Assembly (NCBI GenBank): GCA_036365515.1
Contig: CM070877.1
Location: 119,046,321 to 119,110,320, forward strand
Origin: Torymus aiolomorphi
Lineage: Eukaryota; Arthropoda; Insecta; Hymenoptera; Torymidae
Length of the DNA: 64,000 nucleotides
Reading direction: 5' to 3'
The translations under genes were made by a program, and so were the position numbers. The notes below the pieces were generated by a model. It was given only the letters and a program-made list of their open reading frames with translations, ran no database searches and was not told the origin of the DNA. This document shows, piece after piece, positions 1 to 11,059 of this stretch (positions within the stretch are counted from its first letter, which is position 1; each line of letters opens with the position of its first letter).

Positions 1-2
1 AA

Positions 3-122
3 AAAGTTTACGATTCCGAAAAATATCAAGATATCGATTTAGAACTCTCCTTTAACACCCAAAAAACTACCGCAAGTAATTTATCATTGACTCAGTTAAC
101 AGATAACTACGAATCAATATAA
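3..122 (+). pseudogene. Non-LTR retrotransposon ORF1, C-terminal end (partial)
   Basis: An open frame runs from the window edge to a TAA stop at 120-122 (39 residues ending DNYESI). It lies 75 bp upstream of the ATG of the endonuclease/reverse-transcriptase ORF and on the same strand, which is the place of ORF1 (the gag-like RNA-binding protein) in I- and Jockey-type elements. No zinc knuckle falls inside the visible part. The assignment rests on position only. Confidence 0.5.
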
Positions 123-197
123 ATTAGCGGCTACAACAGTTACATAACCTTACATAAATAACGCCAATAAAAATCACAAATAATCACCCCTTTCATA

Positions 198-1082
198 ATG
201 CAGAATAACAAAAACAAAAACTATAGCTCTCAAACTAGACAAGAAAATAGAAATAACTTAAAAATTCTCCAATGGAATTGCCGCTCAATAATAAATAAAA
301 TAGACGCCCTAAAATCTATAGCTGATGACTACGATGTCATCCTGCTATCAGAAACTTGGCTATTCCCTGAAAAGAAATTTACTATAAAAAATTTTAACAT
401 TATCAGAAACGATAGACCAACCCATAACCAAAAAATAAAGAAAACGGTGGTGGAGTCTGTATCTTAATCAAAACTAAATACACATTTGAAATATTTAATC
501 GAATCTATAACAAGCCAAAACACTTAGAAACAGTTGCAATAACAATAAACCTTGAAAACAACGAAAAAATACTTCTGTGCTCCGTCTACAGAATACCTGG
601 ACAAATCACCTCAATAGAAAACTGGAACAAATTACTACACTCAGTAGACAGTTTTGAAAATAAAATAATCAGAGGAGATCTCAACTCGCACAATAAATTG
701 TGGGGCTCAGATCATAATTGTACTTCAGGAATAAACCTATTAGACGCATTAGAAGATAGAGATTTAATAGTATTAAATGATGGATCCATGACATACGCAA
801 AATCTGAAAACAACGTCACATCCTTCTCTGCAATAGACCTATCAATAGTATCCACCAATCTATACTTGCAATCACAATGGACCACAAAAGGCGATAAAAT
901 GTATAGCGACCATTACCAAATAGAAAGAACTCTCAACAAAGCTCCAAAAATCAACCCCACCTCCTCCAGCCATAAATTAAAAATCAAAAACATCAAATGG
1001 AACCACTTCAACATGCTAATCAACAACCAAATAGACCAATACTACCCCTCAACCCAAATCAATACATTTATGCAAAAACCTT
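198..1082 (+). pseudogene. ORF2 endonuclease domain (APE/EEP family), frameshifted
   Basis: The ATG at 198 opens ORF2. Visible endonuclease motifs in order are ILQWNCRSI, LLSETWL (catalytic Glu), GGGVCILIK, RGDLNSHN (catalytic Asp/Asn) and YSDHYQI (catalytic Asp-His). The first frame runs to 467 and the motifs continue in other frames, so there is a shift near 435 and at least one more before 698. The domain nicks target DNA to prime reverse transcription. The frame is then broken at 1,083 by a MITE; removing the MITE with one copy of its TT duplication restores the reading frame across the junction. Confidence 0.8.
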
Positions 1083-1704
1083 CCCAGGCGGAAATGATCT
1101 TCTATAATAAAAGTTAAAAAAAGTTTATAACTGATATTAGCAGATTATAAAGTCAGGATTTGAGACTTTTATAAAAGTCTAAAACTATTATAAATAGTTA
1201 TAAATAGTTATTTACTTTTTTAAGTTTTTTGGATTGCCGAAAAATGTGAATATTTGATCAGTAAAAAAAAGTAAATAACTATTAATAACTATTATCAATT
1301 TTTAATAATTGAAAATAATTATTTTAAACTTATAATTAATAATGATTTCATATAATAAGAATTTTAGAATGATTTTAAAGTTTAAATTCATTCAAAACTA
1401 TTTAAAACTATTAATAACTATTATTATCAAATAAAAAAAGTTTATAACTGATAATAACTTTTTACAGATTGATTTTATGGTTATCCACTGCAGCCCAAAA
1501 AAGTAAATACAAGTTTATAACTGTTATAAACTTTTTTTAGCTGTTCATAACAGAAAAAACTGTTGATAACTTTTATAAACTGTTACTATAGTCTCAAATC
1601 CTATCTTTATAAACAGTTATGAACAGTTATAAACTTTTTTTTAAATTATAAAAAGTTATATATTGTTATTAATAATTATTTGTAAAGTTTTATTTCCGCC
1701 TGGG
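1083..1704. mobile_element. CCCTAG-type foldback MITE, copy 1
   Basis: Terminal inverted repeats CCCAGGCGGAAAT and ATTTCCGCCTGGG bound 622 bp with no coding capacity. The interior is nearly palindromic and built of many copies of AACTRTTATAAACT-like words on both strands. TT is found on both sides (1,081-1,082 and 1,705-1,706), and deleting the element plus one TT restores the retrotransposon reading frame, so the 2-bp target duplication is well supported. Copies 2-5 of the same family lie at 5,785, 44,866, 62,020 and 62,869. Confidence 0.85.
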
Positions 1705-2238
1705 TTTAAACGATAAGTACAACTTCATATCAACCACACTCACAAATGCTATATCAATACTAACCAAGCGAAAACAAAATAAAGAATCCAAACCAAATAA
1801 TTCTCATTGTTCAAACTACCAAGAGCAAAACCTCAACGAAAACAAACCTGATACCACCAATAATAGACCTCAACAAATTAAAAATAAACTAAAAACAAGC
1901 CATAAATCACATCCAGCTAAACCTCCATGGTGGAACGATGAAGCCACTGAAATAAATATAAAAAGAAGAAATCTAGAAAAAAACCTGAAAAAAATCCAAC
2001 CACACTATCATTAAAAGCATTAAAAGAGTTTGAAATTATCTCCAAAAAAAGATTGAAAGAAATAAAACCCGAAAGCTTCAAAACCTATACCGAAACTAAG
2101 CTCTCCAGAGAATCAGATACCACAGAGGTTTGGAACACAATACATAAATTCAACAGCAGTAAACAAAACTCCTTCCCACAACCATACCTAGAAACAATAA
2201 ACAACATGAAAAACTTCATTACAGATTTCTGCCCATAA
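1705..2238 (+). pseudogene. ORF2 linker between endonuclease and RT, frameshifted
   Basis: Downstream of the MITE the frame continues with a segment containing KPPWWNDEA, the conserved linker motif of many insect non-LTR ORF2 proteins, then shifts frame to 2,053-2,238. A stop at 2,236-2,238 separates it from the reverse-transcriptase frame that begins about 80 bp later. It has no known catalytic role; it joins the endonuclease to the polymerase. Confidence 0.6.
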
Positions 2239-2319
2239 ACAGCCTCCTACAATAAACCCCCAGAGTACAACTTTAACACTGACTCAAACAATATCGCTGA
2301 TCTAGACCAACCATTCACC

Positions 2320-3180
2320 ATGAAAGAACTTAACATAGCCATAGATTCCTGTAATTCGAACTCCAGTCCTGGACTGGACCAGATAGACAACCTAATGCTT
2401 AAGAACACCCCAGAGAACTTCAGACTCCTCTTGCTACACACTATAAACGAGATGTTCACTACCAGTAGCTTTCCTCAAGAGTGGAAAGAATTTCTAGTGA
2501 TACTAATTCCAAAAAAAGATAAAAATAAGTTCAGACCAATCACATTGGCATCATGCATGCTTAAATTAACCGAAAAATTAATCCAAACACGCTTAATATA
2601 CTACTTAGAGAAAAACTCCATCCTACCAGAATCACAAAGTGGTTTTAGAAAGTTCAAATCATGCTCAACAAGCATAGCCTACCTAGTCTCACAGATTCAC
2701 AAAGCGTTTATAGAAGACTCACACTTATTCGGATTATTAATAGATATCAAAGCAGCACTTGATATGGTAAACCCAAATCTGCTACAAGACATACTGAAAG
2801 ACCTCGAAATTCCTATCAATATCCGTAAATTTATATTCAACCTGATGGTAGATAGAAACCTATACTTTAAAATCGATCACAAATTAGAAGGTCCATTTTT
2901 TAAGCATTTGGGAGTCCCACAAGGTTGTGTTCTGAGCCCAACCTTATATCTAATATACATCTTATACCTAAATAAACACATCACAAAAAAGAACGACATA
3001 CTACAATTTGCTGATGATACAATAATCTTTAATATAAACAAATCAATTAAGGATGGCTTAAAAACTTAGAGCATAATGCCAACAAAATAATTGAATTTTT
3101 TGAATCCATAGGGCTAGACATCGCCCCTCAAAAATCACAGCTAATTATATTCTCTAAATCTAAGCTAACCAACAAAAACA
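2320..3180 (+). pseudogene. ORF2 reverse transcriptase domain
   Basis: Reverse-transcriptase blocks are seen in order: SSPGLDQI, FRPITLASCMLKL, QSGFRKFKSCSTS, LLIDIKAALDMV (catalytic Asp), LGVPQGCVLSP and the FADDT active site near 3,010. The open frame runs to a stop at 3,067-3,069, and the thumb region continues in another frame up to the next ORF at 3,183, so one frameshift separates them. The enzyme copies the element RNA into the nicked target. Confidence 0.85.
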
Positions 3181-3182
3181 AC

Positions 3183-4817
3183 TTGTTTATCTCCTTAAAA
3201 GATAATACAATCACTAATTCCAAAGCAGTTAAATACCTTGGTATTTGGCTCGACACAAAATTAGACTGGAACATTCAAGCTCAAGCCCTGATAGAAAAGA
3301 CTCAAAAATCTTTAAACACCATCAAAGTTCTAAGAACCACTTGGTGGGGCGGCCACCCACAAGTGCTACTTAATGTATACAGAGGACTTATTAGGAGCTC
3401 CATAGATTATAATTGCTTCTGCACAAATATTAAAAATACCACACTCAAAGTAAAAATAAACAAACTACAGTACAAAGCCATTAGACTAGCTCTAGGCTAC
3501 AGGATTTCAACTCCCATAAACGTTATATTAGCAGAATCTAAAGAACCAACCATTAACATCAGAACTGGATTTTTAGCAGATAAATTTGCAATTAAATTAA
3601 ACTCCATAGAATTAGATAGACTGTCAGACATACTATGCGAAATATACGTCATTTCCAAAAACAAGAACAAACTTCAAACATTACTAACCATATTCCCACT
3701 ATTCAAAACATACATAAACCACTTTTTCAAAAAAAAACAAATTATCCACAAATCTTGCCTACCACTACCCTTTCCATACAACCTAAAAGATATTATAGTA
3801 GACGATATCATATCAATAGATATACTAAAATCAAAAAATCCAATAGAACCCTTTCAGAAAACTTTAAATAAAAACTTCACAGAATGCATAGAATTTTACA
3901 CAGATGGTTCAAAAATAACTGAAAACAACTTCACTGGAGCTGCAATATACTCCCCTAAACTAAACCTAAAACTTAAATTTAAAATTTCAAGAAGTGCCTC
4001 AATCTTTACAGCAGAAGCTATAGCTATATTGCAAACTCTAAAATTTATTCAACAGAACAACACTTCAAACTCCAAAATATTCACAGATTCACTATCAGTA
4101 TTACAAGCTTTGACAAAATTTTCTCCCATAAAATCCAAAAACACATCATATCTAATACTAGAAATCCTAACCCTAATATCTAAGTTTAAAAACAACAACA
4201 AGAAAATAGAAATACACTGGATACCCGCCCACATAAACATTGATGGAAACGAGACGGCAGACAAATTAGCTAAAAAAGCAACTATAAACGGAGAAAACAT
4301 AGACTTAAAAATTCCATACTCAGACTTCTTTGAAGAGGTAAAAGATGCAGCAAACACAAAATTTAAACATGTAATTAATTTCCAACGACAATACAAAGGA
4401 AAACAATACTTTGATAATTATTATAATGATGGTCCAAAATCATGGTTCCACGACAGCCACTTCCCTAGATTTCACATCACCACAATCAATAGATTACGGG
4501 CCAATCATTATAATCTCGCTGAAAGCTTACATAGGAAGAATATGATTGAATCACCCCGATGTAAATGCGGATATAGAGAAGAATCTATAGAACACACAAT
4601 AGTGGACTGCCCACTATATTCTAAAGAAAGAACAACGCTAAACAAAAAACTCAAAAATAACAAAACCTCAGTCCCATTAGACATCATCAAAACACTCAAA
4701 ACCCCAAATAGCAAAGACTCCAAATTTATTACTGAATTTTTACATCCTTGCAAACTCTTTGATTACGATGCCTATCCTATAACCACTACCACAAGCAAAA
4801 TAAAAACTTTCCAATAA
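3183..4817 (+). pseudogene. ORF2 RT thumb, RNase H and C-terminal zinc knuckle
   Basis: This open frame of 544 codons begins in the RT thumb (VKYLGIWLDTKLDWN). Its RNase H domain spans about residues 235-365: FYTDGSK (Asp), FTAEAIAI (Glu), IFTDSLSVLQAL (Asp) and GNETADKLAKKA (final Asp), preceded by HWIPAH. Near the C terminus a Cys-rich motif CKCGYREESIEHTIVDC (C-x-C-x8-H-x4-C pattern) is typical of I/R1-like ORF2 tails. The piece is intact in itself but lacks an in-frame upstream polymerase. Confidence 0.85.
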
Positions 4818-5030
4818 AACACGGTACTGATTAATTGGCCTCGAGAACATCATTTTAAGTCCAACTCTAAATTGAAGTACAAAAGTTGTACAACCACGCA
4901 ACGCCAACAGCCATTCACACCAGTCACCAGACGACAGAATAATCTTAAAAATTATCAGATACCACCGGGTGATGGCAGCACGAGCTTAGCTCAGTTGCCA
5001 GAAAAATAAGAAGAAGAAGAAGAAGAAGAG
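4818..5030 (+). other. Retrotransposon 3' UTR with AAG-repeat tail
   Basis: This is a non-coding stretch after the ORF2 stop that ends in about seven AAG units (5,008-5,030). Short tandem repeats in place of poly(A) are usual for I-type elements. No polyadenylation hexamer was recognised. Confidence 0.5.
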
Positions 5031-5109
5031 CGAGACACAAACGACACGACAAGCTTGTCGCTTACATATAAACGACAAAAGTCACCACAGCTTAGAGGAT
5101 ACGGACCCA

Positions 5110-5154
5110 GGCGATGGCGCAGCGTAGCGCAGCGCTTATGTACATTCTCCCTAA
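5110..5154. mobile_element. Right-end remnant of a GGGAGAGTGCACATAAGCGC-type MITE
   Basis: The sequence GCGCTTATGTACATTCTCCC followed by TAA matches the right terminus of the complete hairpin MITE at 25,531-25,753. Only this end is present here, and the Harbinger element has inserted at its flanking TAA. The rest of the remnant was probably lost when the retrotransposon arrived or by deletion. Confidence 0.6.
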
Positions 5155-5527
5155 GGGAGTCGCCACAAATGCACCGTGGCGTGTCGTGTCGGTGGCGTGG
5201 CGTGGCGAACGCTTTTCAAAAACGAGTGTTCCATCTATCAAGACTATTGCATCCGTGATTCAAGCGTTTTTTAGAATATGAGTCTACCATCTGTAATCTT
5301 CGATTCGTGACGAAAAAAATAGAGAGAGACGTCTCATTGACTTCGAAATTTTATATTAACATTAAACATTAATTAGTCTACAGTTTTGTGATACCTTCTT
5401 TGTCTTATATAATAATAATTACAATATGGACGAAAATAAAAAGGAGCATTCTTAACTTGTTGCAAATTACATGCGACTGCTGTATCCTTAGTAATAATAG
5501 CGAAAATATTAAAAAAGAAAAAAAAAA

Positions 5528-5767
5528 TTGAGGAGATGGTGGGTAAAACTACATCTTTATTCACAAGTCAGACATGTACTTGGAGCATACAGTATAGTTT
5601 GTATGCATTTTCAATTAAATGACCACGAAGAGTTTGAGAAATTTTTGAGGATGTCTCCTGAAGATTTTGAACATCTTCTTAATCTGACACAAGCAAGACT
5701 CCAAAAAACTATCAATAGAAGACAACCAATTTCTCCAGAGATTCGTTTAGCTTCGACTCTGCAGTAA
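5528..5767 (+). pseudogene. HARBI1-like transposase, N-terminal block
   Basis: The frame holds RRWWVK, LNDHEEFEKFLRMSPEDFEHLL and ISPEIRLASTL, the helical N-terminal region shared by insect HARBI1-like nucleases. It ends at a stop just before the inserted MITE; whether this stop lies in an intron or the coding frame is broken cannot be decided. The ATG at 5,534 (before RRWWVK) is a plausible start but an upstream exon is possible. Confidence 0.75.
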
Positions 5768-5784
5768 TAATTTATTTATTAGTA

Positions 5785-6314
5785 CCCTAGCGGAAATAGG
5801 ATTTGCAAATAACTGTTAATAACTGCAAATAACTGCAAATAACTGAAATAAACAGTTAGGTTTGAGACAGTATAATCAGTTTTTAGCAGTTATTAGTAAT
5901 TATTAACAGTTATAAGCAGTTATTAGCAGTTATTTACAGTTATTTTGCAGTTTTTAAAATAAATACTGTAGAAATAAAGGTGCTATATTAACAGTTATTA
6001 GTAGTTATTTGCAGTTATTTGCAGTTATTTACCGTTATAAACAATTATAAACAGTTAATTTTTTCGCTCTAATAATAACTTTATTTATTATTAACAAAAC
6101 TGCAAATAACTGCAAATAACTGCAAATAACTGCTAATAACTGCAAATAACTGCAAATAACTCTTAATAACTGTTAATAACTGCTAATAACTGCAAAAAAC
6201 TGAATATACTGTCTCAAACCTAACTGTTTATTTCAGTTATTAGCAGTTATATGTAGTTATTAACAGTTATTTGCAGCTTTTAATAGTTATTTGCAGTTAT
6301 TATTTCCGCCTGGG
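5785..6314. mobile_element. CCCTAG-type foldback MITE, copy 2
   Basis: Termini CCCTAGCGGAAATAGG and AATTATTTCCGCCTGGG-like enclose 530 bp made of repeated TAACTGCAAATAACTG words on one arm and the complement on the other. TA is duplicated (5,783-5,784 and 6,315-6,316). It is inserted inside the Harbinger transposase region, so it arrived after that element. Confidence 0.85.
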
Positions 6315-6369
6315 TATTATAAAACATACACATAAATTATGTTAATATTAATTTCTATTAATCTTTTTC

Positions 6370-6730
6370 TAAATAGTTATTTAGGATATGAAGGTAGCAC
6401 TGCAGCAATGCAATGCAATTTCGGATTGGAATTTCAACATTTAAAGCAATAGTAGAAGAAACATGCAAAGTTTTATCATCGGTTCTGTTACCTTTGTATC
6501 TGCAATTGCCAAATGAAAAATCTTGGCTTTAAATTGCATCAGATTTTTACAGAATATGAAATTTTCCTAATTGTATAGGAATACTTGATGGAAAACATAT
6601 TCGAATTCAATGCCCACCTCATGGAGGAAGTATTTTTTATAATTATAAAAAATTTCATAGTATAGTGCTCATGGCATTAAGTGATGCTCATTCAAAGTTT
6701 ACATGGTTTAGTATTGGGGATTGTGGTTAG
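6370..6730 (+). pseudogene. HARBI1-like transposase, middle DDE block
   Basis: Translation gives GYEGSTAAMQ, FRIGISTFKAIV, GILDGKHIRIQCPPHGGS (first catalytic Asp), FYNYKKFHSIVLMALSD and FTWFSIGDCG. Stop codons interrupt the stretch between 6,529 and 6,560, and the N-terminal edge is frameshifted relative to the first block. An intron donor of the form TTAGTAAAAAC follows GDCG at about 6,728. The block carries part of the DDE endonuclease fold that cuts the transposon ends. Confidence 0.7.
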
Positions 6731-6809
6731 TAAAAACTAAATTCTAGTTTTTTTTTGGAAAATCTATGTACGAAATTGAGTTTTATAAACATGTATGTTT
6801 TATTTATAG

Positions 6810-7345
6810 GATCAAATAATAATCATGGCGTTTTTGCTGCTACTATACTTTCAGAAAACTTAGCTAATGGTGAATTGAATATTCCAAATCCACGGCCAAT
6901 TCCTAATACAGATATTGTGTTGCCATTTGTAATAGTTTCTGATGAAATATTTGGATTATCCACCAATATTATGAAGCCATATAAACGAAGATTGGGACTT
7001 AATTATGAAGAGAAGATTTTCAATTATCGTTTAAGTCGTGCAAGATTCACAATTGAATGTGCATTTGGGATCTTATGTACTAAGTGGCAAATATTGAAGA
7101 ATGCCTTAAAGTGTGATCTACCAAACTCAATAAATATAGTTACTTCTTGTATTTGTTTACATAATATGTTAATTGCAAGAAATCGAATAGTGGTAGAGGA
7201 ACCCCCCAACGTCAGAGAATATGAAATAGATAATGTACCACCCAATATTGCGGTAAGACATTTACCACATATGATTAGAAGTGAACTAAAAGAATACTTT
7301 GTATTGGAACAAGGATCACTGGATTGGCAACATTTGCAAATATGA
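6810..7345 (+). pseudogene. HARBI1-like transposase, C-terminal DDE block
   Basis: The block follows an intron acceptor (TTTATAG) and reads GSNNNHGVF, LPFVIVSDEIFGLS (second catalytic Asp region), MKPYKRRLGLNYEEKIFNYRLSRAR, IECAFGIL (catalytic Glu region) and SCICLHNM, the usual ending of Harbinger nucleases, to a TGA at 7,343. It is open throughout. An ATG at 6,755 lies in the intron and is unlikely to be used. Confidence 0.8.
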
Positions 7346-7765
7346 TTTTATCATGAAATAGGAATTTTTATTATAAAGAAAAATCTATACTAGTTGTAAA
7401 TAAATTAATGTAATCTCAAATTATTTTTGTATATTTTGTACTTGGGACACTCTGTTATTTTCTAATAAATAAATAAATAAATAAAGTGTTAATTATCTAA
7501 TGAAATGTGTTTTTATTAAAAAAAAAATACATAAAAAAATAGAAGAAATTAAATACAGTTTTATAATAATCTTATGTAGAAAATTTCGGAGTCAATGAGA
7601 CTGCTCCGTTTTTTTTCGTCACAAACAAAGATTACAGATAGTATACTCATATTATAAAAAGCGCTTGAATCACGGATGCAACAGTCTTAATAGACAGAGC
7701 ACTCGTTTTTGAAAAGCGTTCGCCACGCCACGCCACGCCACGGTGCATTTGTGGAGACTCCCTAA

Positions 7766-8011
7766 GAGCGAATCCACATTAGGTGCCATGAGCTTTGTGC
7801 CATGAGCTTTGTGCTATACCAGAAAGAAAGTATTGTTCTACATCTACATACTTATTACCACAGGATAAAGAGGAAGGACCTACTCTCGTATTGAACAGAG
7901 CATAGATGTCAAACATAGATAACAGTTACATAGATGTCGAACAACACTTTCTTTCTGGTATGGCAAAAAGCTCATGGCACAAAACTCAGGGCACGTAATG
8001 TGGATTCACTC
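7766..8011. mobile_element. Hairpin MITE, GAATCCACATT type (copy A)
   Basis: Termini GAGCGAATCCACATTAGG and ATGTGGATTCACTC bound 246 bp that fold into one long hairpin (GCCATGAGCTTTGTGC and GCACAAAGCTCATGGC-like arms). TAA flanks both ends; the left TAA is shared with the Harbinger element. Related hairpins with the core GAATCCACATTGCATGCCG lie at 22,125 and 31,601. Confidence 0.8.
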
Positions 8012-8014
8012 TAA

Positions 8015-8030
8015 GGGACAATGCACATAA
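8015..8030. mobile_element. Solo terminus GGGACAATGCACA plus TAA
   Basis: Thirteen bases resembling the ends of the GGGACTGTCCACATA and GGGAGAGTGCACATA families sit between two TAA triplets, with no matching right end nearby. It may be a remnant left by deletion or imprecise excision of a related element. Confidence 0.35.
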
Positions 8031-8108
8031 GAGCTGTGTCGTGCTGTGTCGTGTTGTGCCTTGCTCTTGCCGTGCTGTGCTGTGCTTTGCCATGCTGTGT
8101 GCTGCTAC

Positions 8109-10595
8109 CAGAGATGAATAGGGAGATTGCCAGCGCCCCGGAAAAAAGTGAGGCGGACTTCGGCGCGCGGCGCGCTACTGGCCTCTCGCGGCAGGGACGT
8201 CGAACTGTACACACGCCACCTAATCGGCTGTTCAAACATGTGTACGGCGTGGAGCGGGGGAAGCGGGAGAAGACGGCTTGGCGGCTCGGTGCACGTGCAC
8301 TGAGCGTGTGTATGCTGGAGCGGCCCGGCGCGCCGCGCGCCTGCCGTCTCTGTTTACTTCTCCCGCAACAATCCGACAACGGCCGAGCGGCCTGACAATC
8401 GACGCTCGGTCGAACATTTTTATTACACGCACTAATTAACGAAATTTTTAACTCAAAACTACCAAACCAAAATTCTAAATCGCAACCCAAGCCCGAAGGG
8501 GGGGAGATAAACATAAACGATTTTAGTGCTACGGATTAATATCGTACCGGTAGCCGTGGCGGCTAAGCCGTGCAGTTACTTTTGCTCCATTCTTTTGGAT
8601 CCAAGTTCGATTCCCGTTCGCATTTTTTTTTTTTTTTTTTTTTTCACTATAACATAAGTATGTAAAATTTCTTTCATTCTATTATTATTGTATAAACATT
8701 TTTTTACCTCAATTTTTGTTTTCGGTTTGTCCCAGATAACATTGCAAGTAAAATTTTCGTTTTCAAAATTATTTTATTAAATGCGCTAATGTTATAAGTA
8801 CTATAATATTTTGGGTAATATTTGTTTACCCAGTTAAGAATATTTTGAGTAAATTAATTCACTGAAAATGAATTGATTAATTAATTTAATACATGGTTAT
8901 TAATAATTTAATAATAATCGTTGTGCACGCAAGTTCAATTTCCTAAATACATATTCCCGCATTCACGTTCTCTAATCCCAAAAATATATGTTATTTGTTA
9001 TATAAGTAAGTTTCTATTAATATTATTGATTAAATCCTAATCAATAAATATCACAACTGTAAGAACAGAATGACCAATTTGAAAAACATCTTTAATCAAA
9101 GAATAATTAGAATACCGCTTATCTGTATTTCCAAAAGCACGTTTTGCCAGCCGAATATACGATTCGGTGATGTACAAAAAATACGATTGTGCTTTAATTA
9201 TTTATTGAACCCTTAAAGAAACTAACATGAAAATCCAAAGTCAAAATCCAAACGGGTTAAGGTGATGAGCCTGAAAGATTTTACACTTTGCATTTTTATT
9301 ATACACATTTATTACTCTAGTGGAGCAGGCTTGCAAATAATTAATTAAACTTTCAATTATAATTATTCAGGTATTCTTTGAAGGAAATGGTCATTACACT
9401 ATCTATAATTATTCAGTTTAATAAGGATTATAATTTTAATCATTAATTAAACCCACGTTTAATTAAAAATAAGCATTCAATTGTTAATTAAACCCGCGTT
9501 TAATTAAGAATTAAAATTGCAATTGTTAGTTGAACACGTTTAGTTAGTTTAATTCGGAATTAAAATTTCAATTGTTAATTAACATTCTTTAACATATTAT
9601 AAACGAAAATCGCGCCGCAGAAGGCGGACGAGTTTTGCAAAAACTCGAGTATACTCTACGCAACACGATCCTGCTTTTGGAGTGAATATGCGATTGTGCC
9701 GCGTATAAGACCCAAATTTACGTTTCGAGACCCGATTTTCTAGCAGGAGGCTTCAAGGAACATTTCCTAGCGTTTTTAAATACTACTATTCTGTAATACA
9801 AACGACGAAGCCGCGGCAGAAATCGGGGGAATTTAAGAAAACTCTGGTATAGTCTGTACACGACGGGAACGCGAACCCATTGCAAAAGCAATTTAGATTT
9901 AGATTTCCTAAATTTCTTCGCCTTTAGTGGCGCGTTTTTCGTTTAGAACATGTTCAAGAATGCTATTTTACCCATGTAATTAACGATTGAAGTATTAATT
10001 CTTAATTAATTGCGGATTTAATTAACGATTAAAATTCGAATTCTTTATTGATGATGGTATAATTGATATTTTCGCAACCTTAAGTAGTGGAGTTGAAATT
10101 TTAATAATTTCAAAAACCATGTTTTAATCAATAATAACTCTTCTATCAAATAATCGAAACATATTTCTGCGAAATATAATCAATTACAATCTGTATAATA
10201 TGAAAAATAAAAGAATTTTTATGTTATATACATTTATTACTATAGTGGAGTTGAAATTTGAATAATTTCAAAAATCATATTTGAATTAATAATAACTCTT
10301 CTATAAAATATATAATTATATACTTACTTTTACAGCGACCTAATTATTTTACTCGCTTTCCCATTCATTAATTTTTTATTCTATTTAAATGTATCAAATA
10401 GCCAAGACTTATGACTTTTGTGACAACTTTTCGAAGTACGTCAATAATCATAAAAGAGATAGGCAAACAATATAGAAAATTACAATAATCTCTGAAATAA
10501 GACAATGCGAAAAATTCCGTACTTTTTGAAGCTACATTTGTCATTTTTAAAGCGATATTCTTAATTAGTCCAGCTTCATAGAAAGCTGGACTCCA
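8109..10595 (+). repeat. P element left terminal inverted repeat
   Basis: The outer 300 bp is very GC-rich (CGGCGCGCGGCGCGC-like), followed by a tRNA-like block, a T-run and then AT-rich sequence with many TTAATTAA palindromes. It pairs in inverse orientation with 17,945-21,696 almost without gaps to 10,440 and more weakly to about 10,595. ORFs in the GC part are by-products of base composition. Confidence 0.85.
8525..8640 (+). repeat. tRNA-derived segment in the left P TIR
   Basis: The stretch GGTAGCCGTGGCGGCTAAGC resembles a pol III A box, and AGTTCGATTCCC is an exact B-box core; a run of about 20 T follows, a pol III terminator. Acceptor arms do not pair properly, so this is not a functional tRNA but a tRNA-like or SINE head, class II (Leu/Ser) in look. 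Its inverted twin is at about 21,181-21,290. Confidence 0.45.
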
Positions 10596-11059
10596 TCGAA
10601 TATTGCGATCAAAGCAAACTCGACTTGATAACATTTTTTTCCACCCCTTCTTTAAAGTATTTGGTAATAGTAATATCTTTAGTTGCATTATTATTCTCTA
10701 TTTTTTTCATTAATAACGAATCGATAAAATTTGGAATTTTACAGCGTAAAAAAAATTTTTTTAAATTAGATCTCAAACTTCTTAATGTTTTTAATTCTAA
10801 TTTTTTTCCGAGAACAAATGATTTTTAAATTATAAAAGTTAAAAAATTAACAACGTATCGTTTACTAAACTTATTACGTTACTTTTTACATGATATCTTC
10901 AATACTATATAACAGTATTATTATGGTTATCAGAATTTATTCAATGTTATTTTCAAGCATTTATGTATTATTAGTATTTTTACAGATCTTTTTTGGAAGA
11001 GTCTGAAAAAATGAATTGCTAAATTTTTTCTTGACTTTAAATGGTCTGTGTATTCTTGG

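Larger units (their letters stand above)
1..5030 (+). mobile_element. I/Jockey-like non-LTR retrotransposon, interrupted
   Basis: The order seen is the end of ORF1, an APE-type endonuclease, a reverse transcriptase, an RNase H and a CCHC-like knuckle, followed by a ~200-bp 3' UTR that ends in an AAG microsatellite at about 5,008-5,030. A retrotransposon with endonuclease at the front and RNase H at the back of ORF2 belongs to the I, LOA, R1 or Jockey groups; the opening LQWNCRS motif suggests the I group. The 5' end lies outside the window. A 622-bp MITE at 1,083-1,704 and several frameshifts disable it. The right border abuts the remnant of a MITE at about 5,110-5,151. Confidence 0.85.
5155..7762 (+). 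mobile_element. PIF/Harbinger DNA transposon with TAA target duplication
   Basis: Long terminal inverted repeats, beginning GGGAGTCGCCACAAATGC on the left and ending GCATTTGTGGAGACTCCC on the right, extend about 160 bp inward. TAA is duplicated at 5,152-5,154 and 7,763-7,765, the TWA duplication characteristic of PIF/Harbinger. The interior encodes a HARBI1-like DDE nuclease in three blocks. A CCCTAG-type MITE (5,785-6,314) sits between the first and second blocks. No Myb-like second protein was seen. Confidence 0.9.

Noticed and set aside
8011..8514. Long GC-rich ORFs on both strands at 8,011-8,514 and 21,292-21,774
   Set aside because: They mirror each other in the two P TIR arms, overlap in several frames and have no family motif; stops are rare there only because of base composition.
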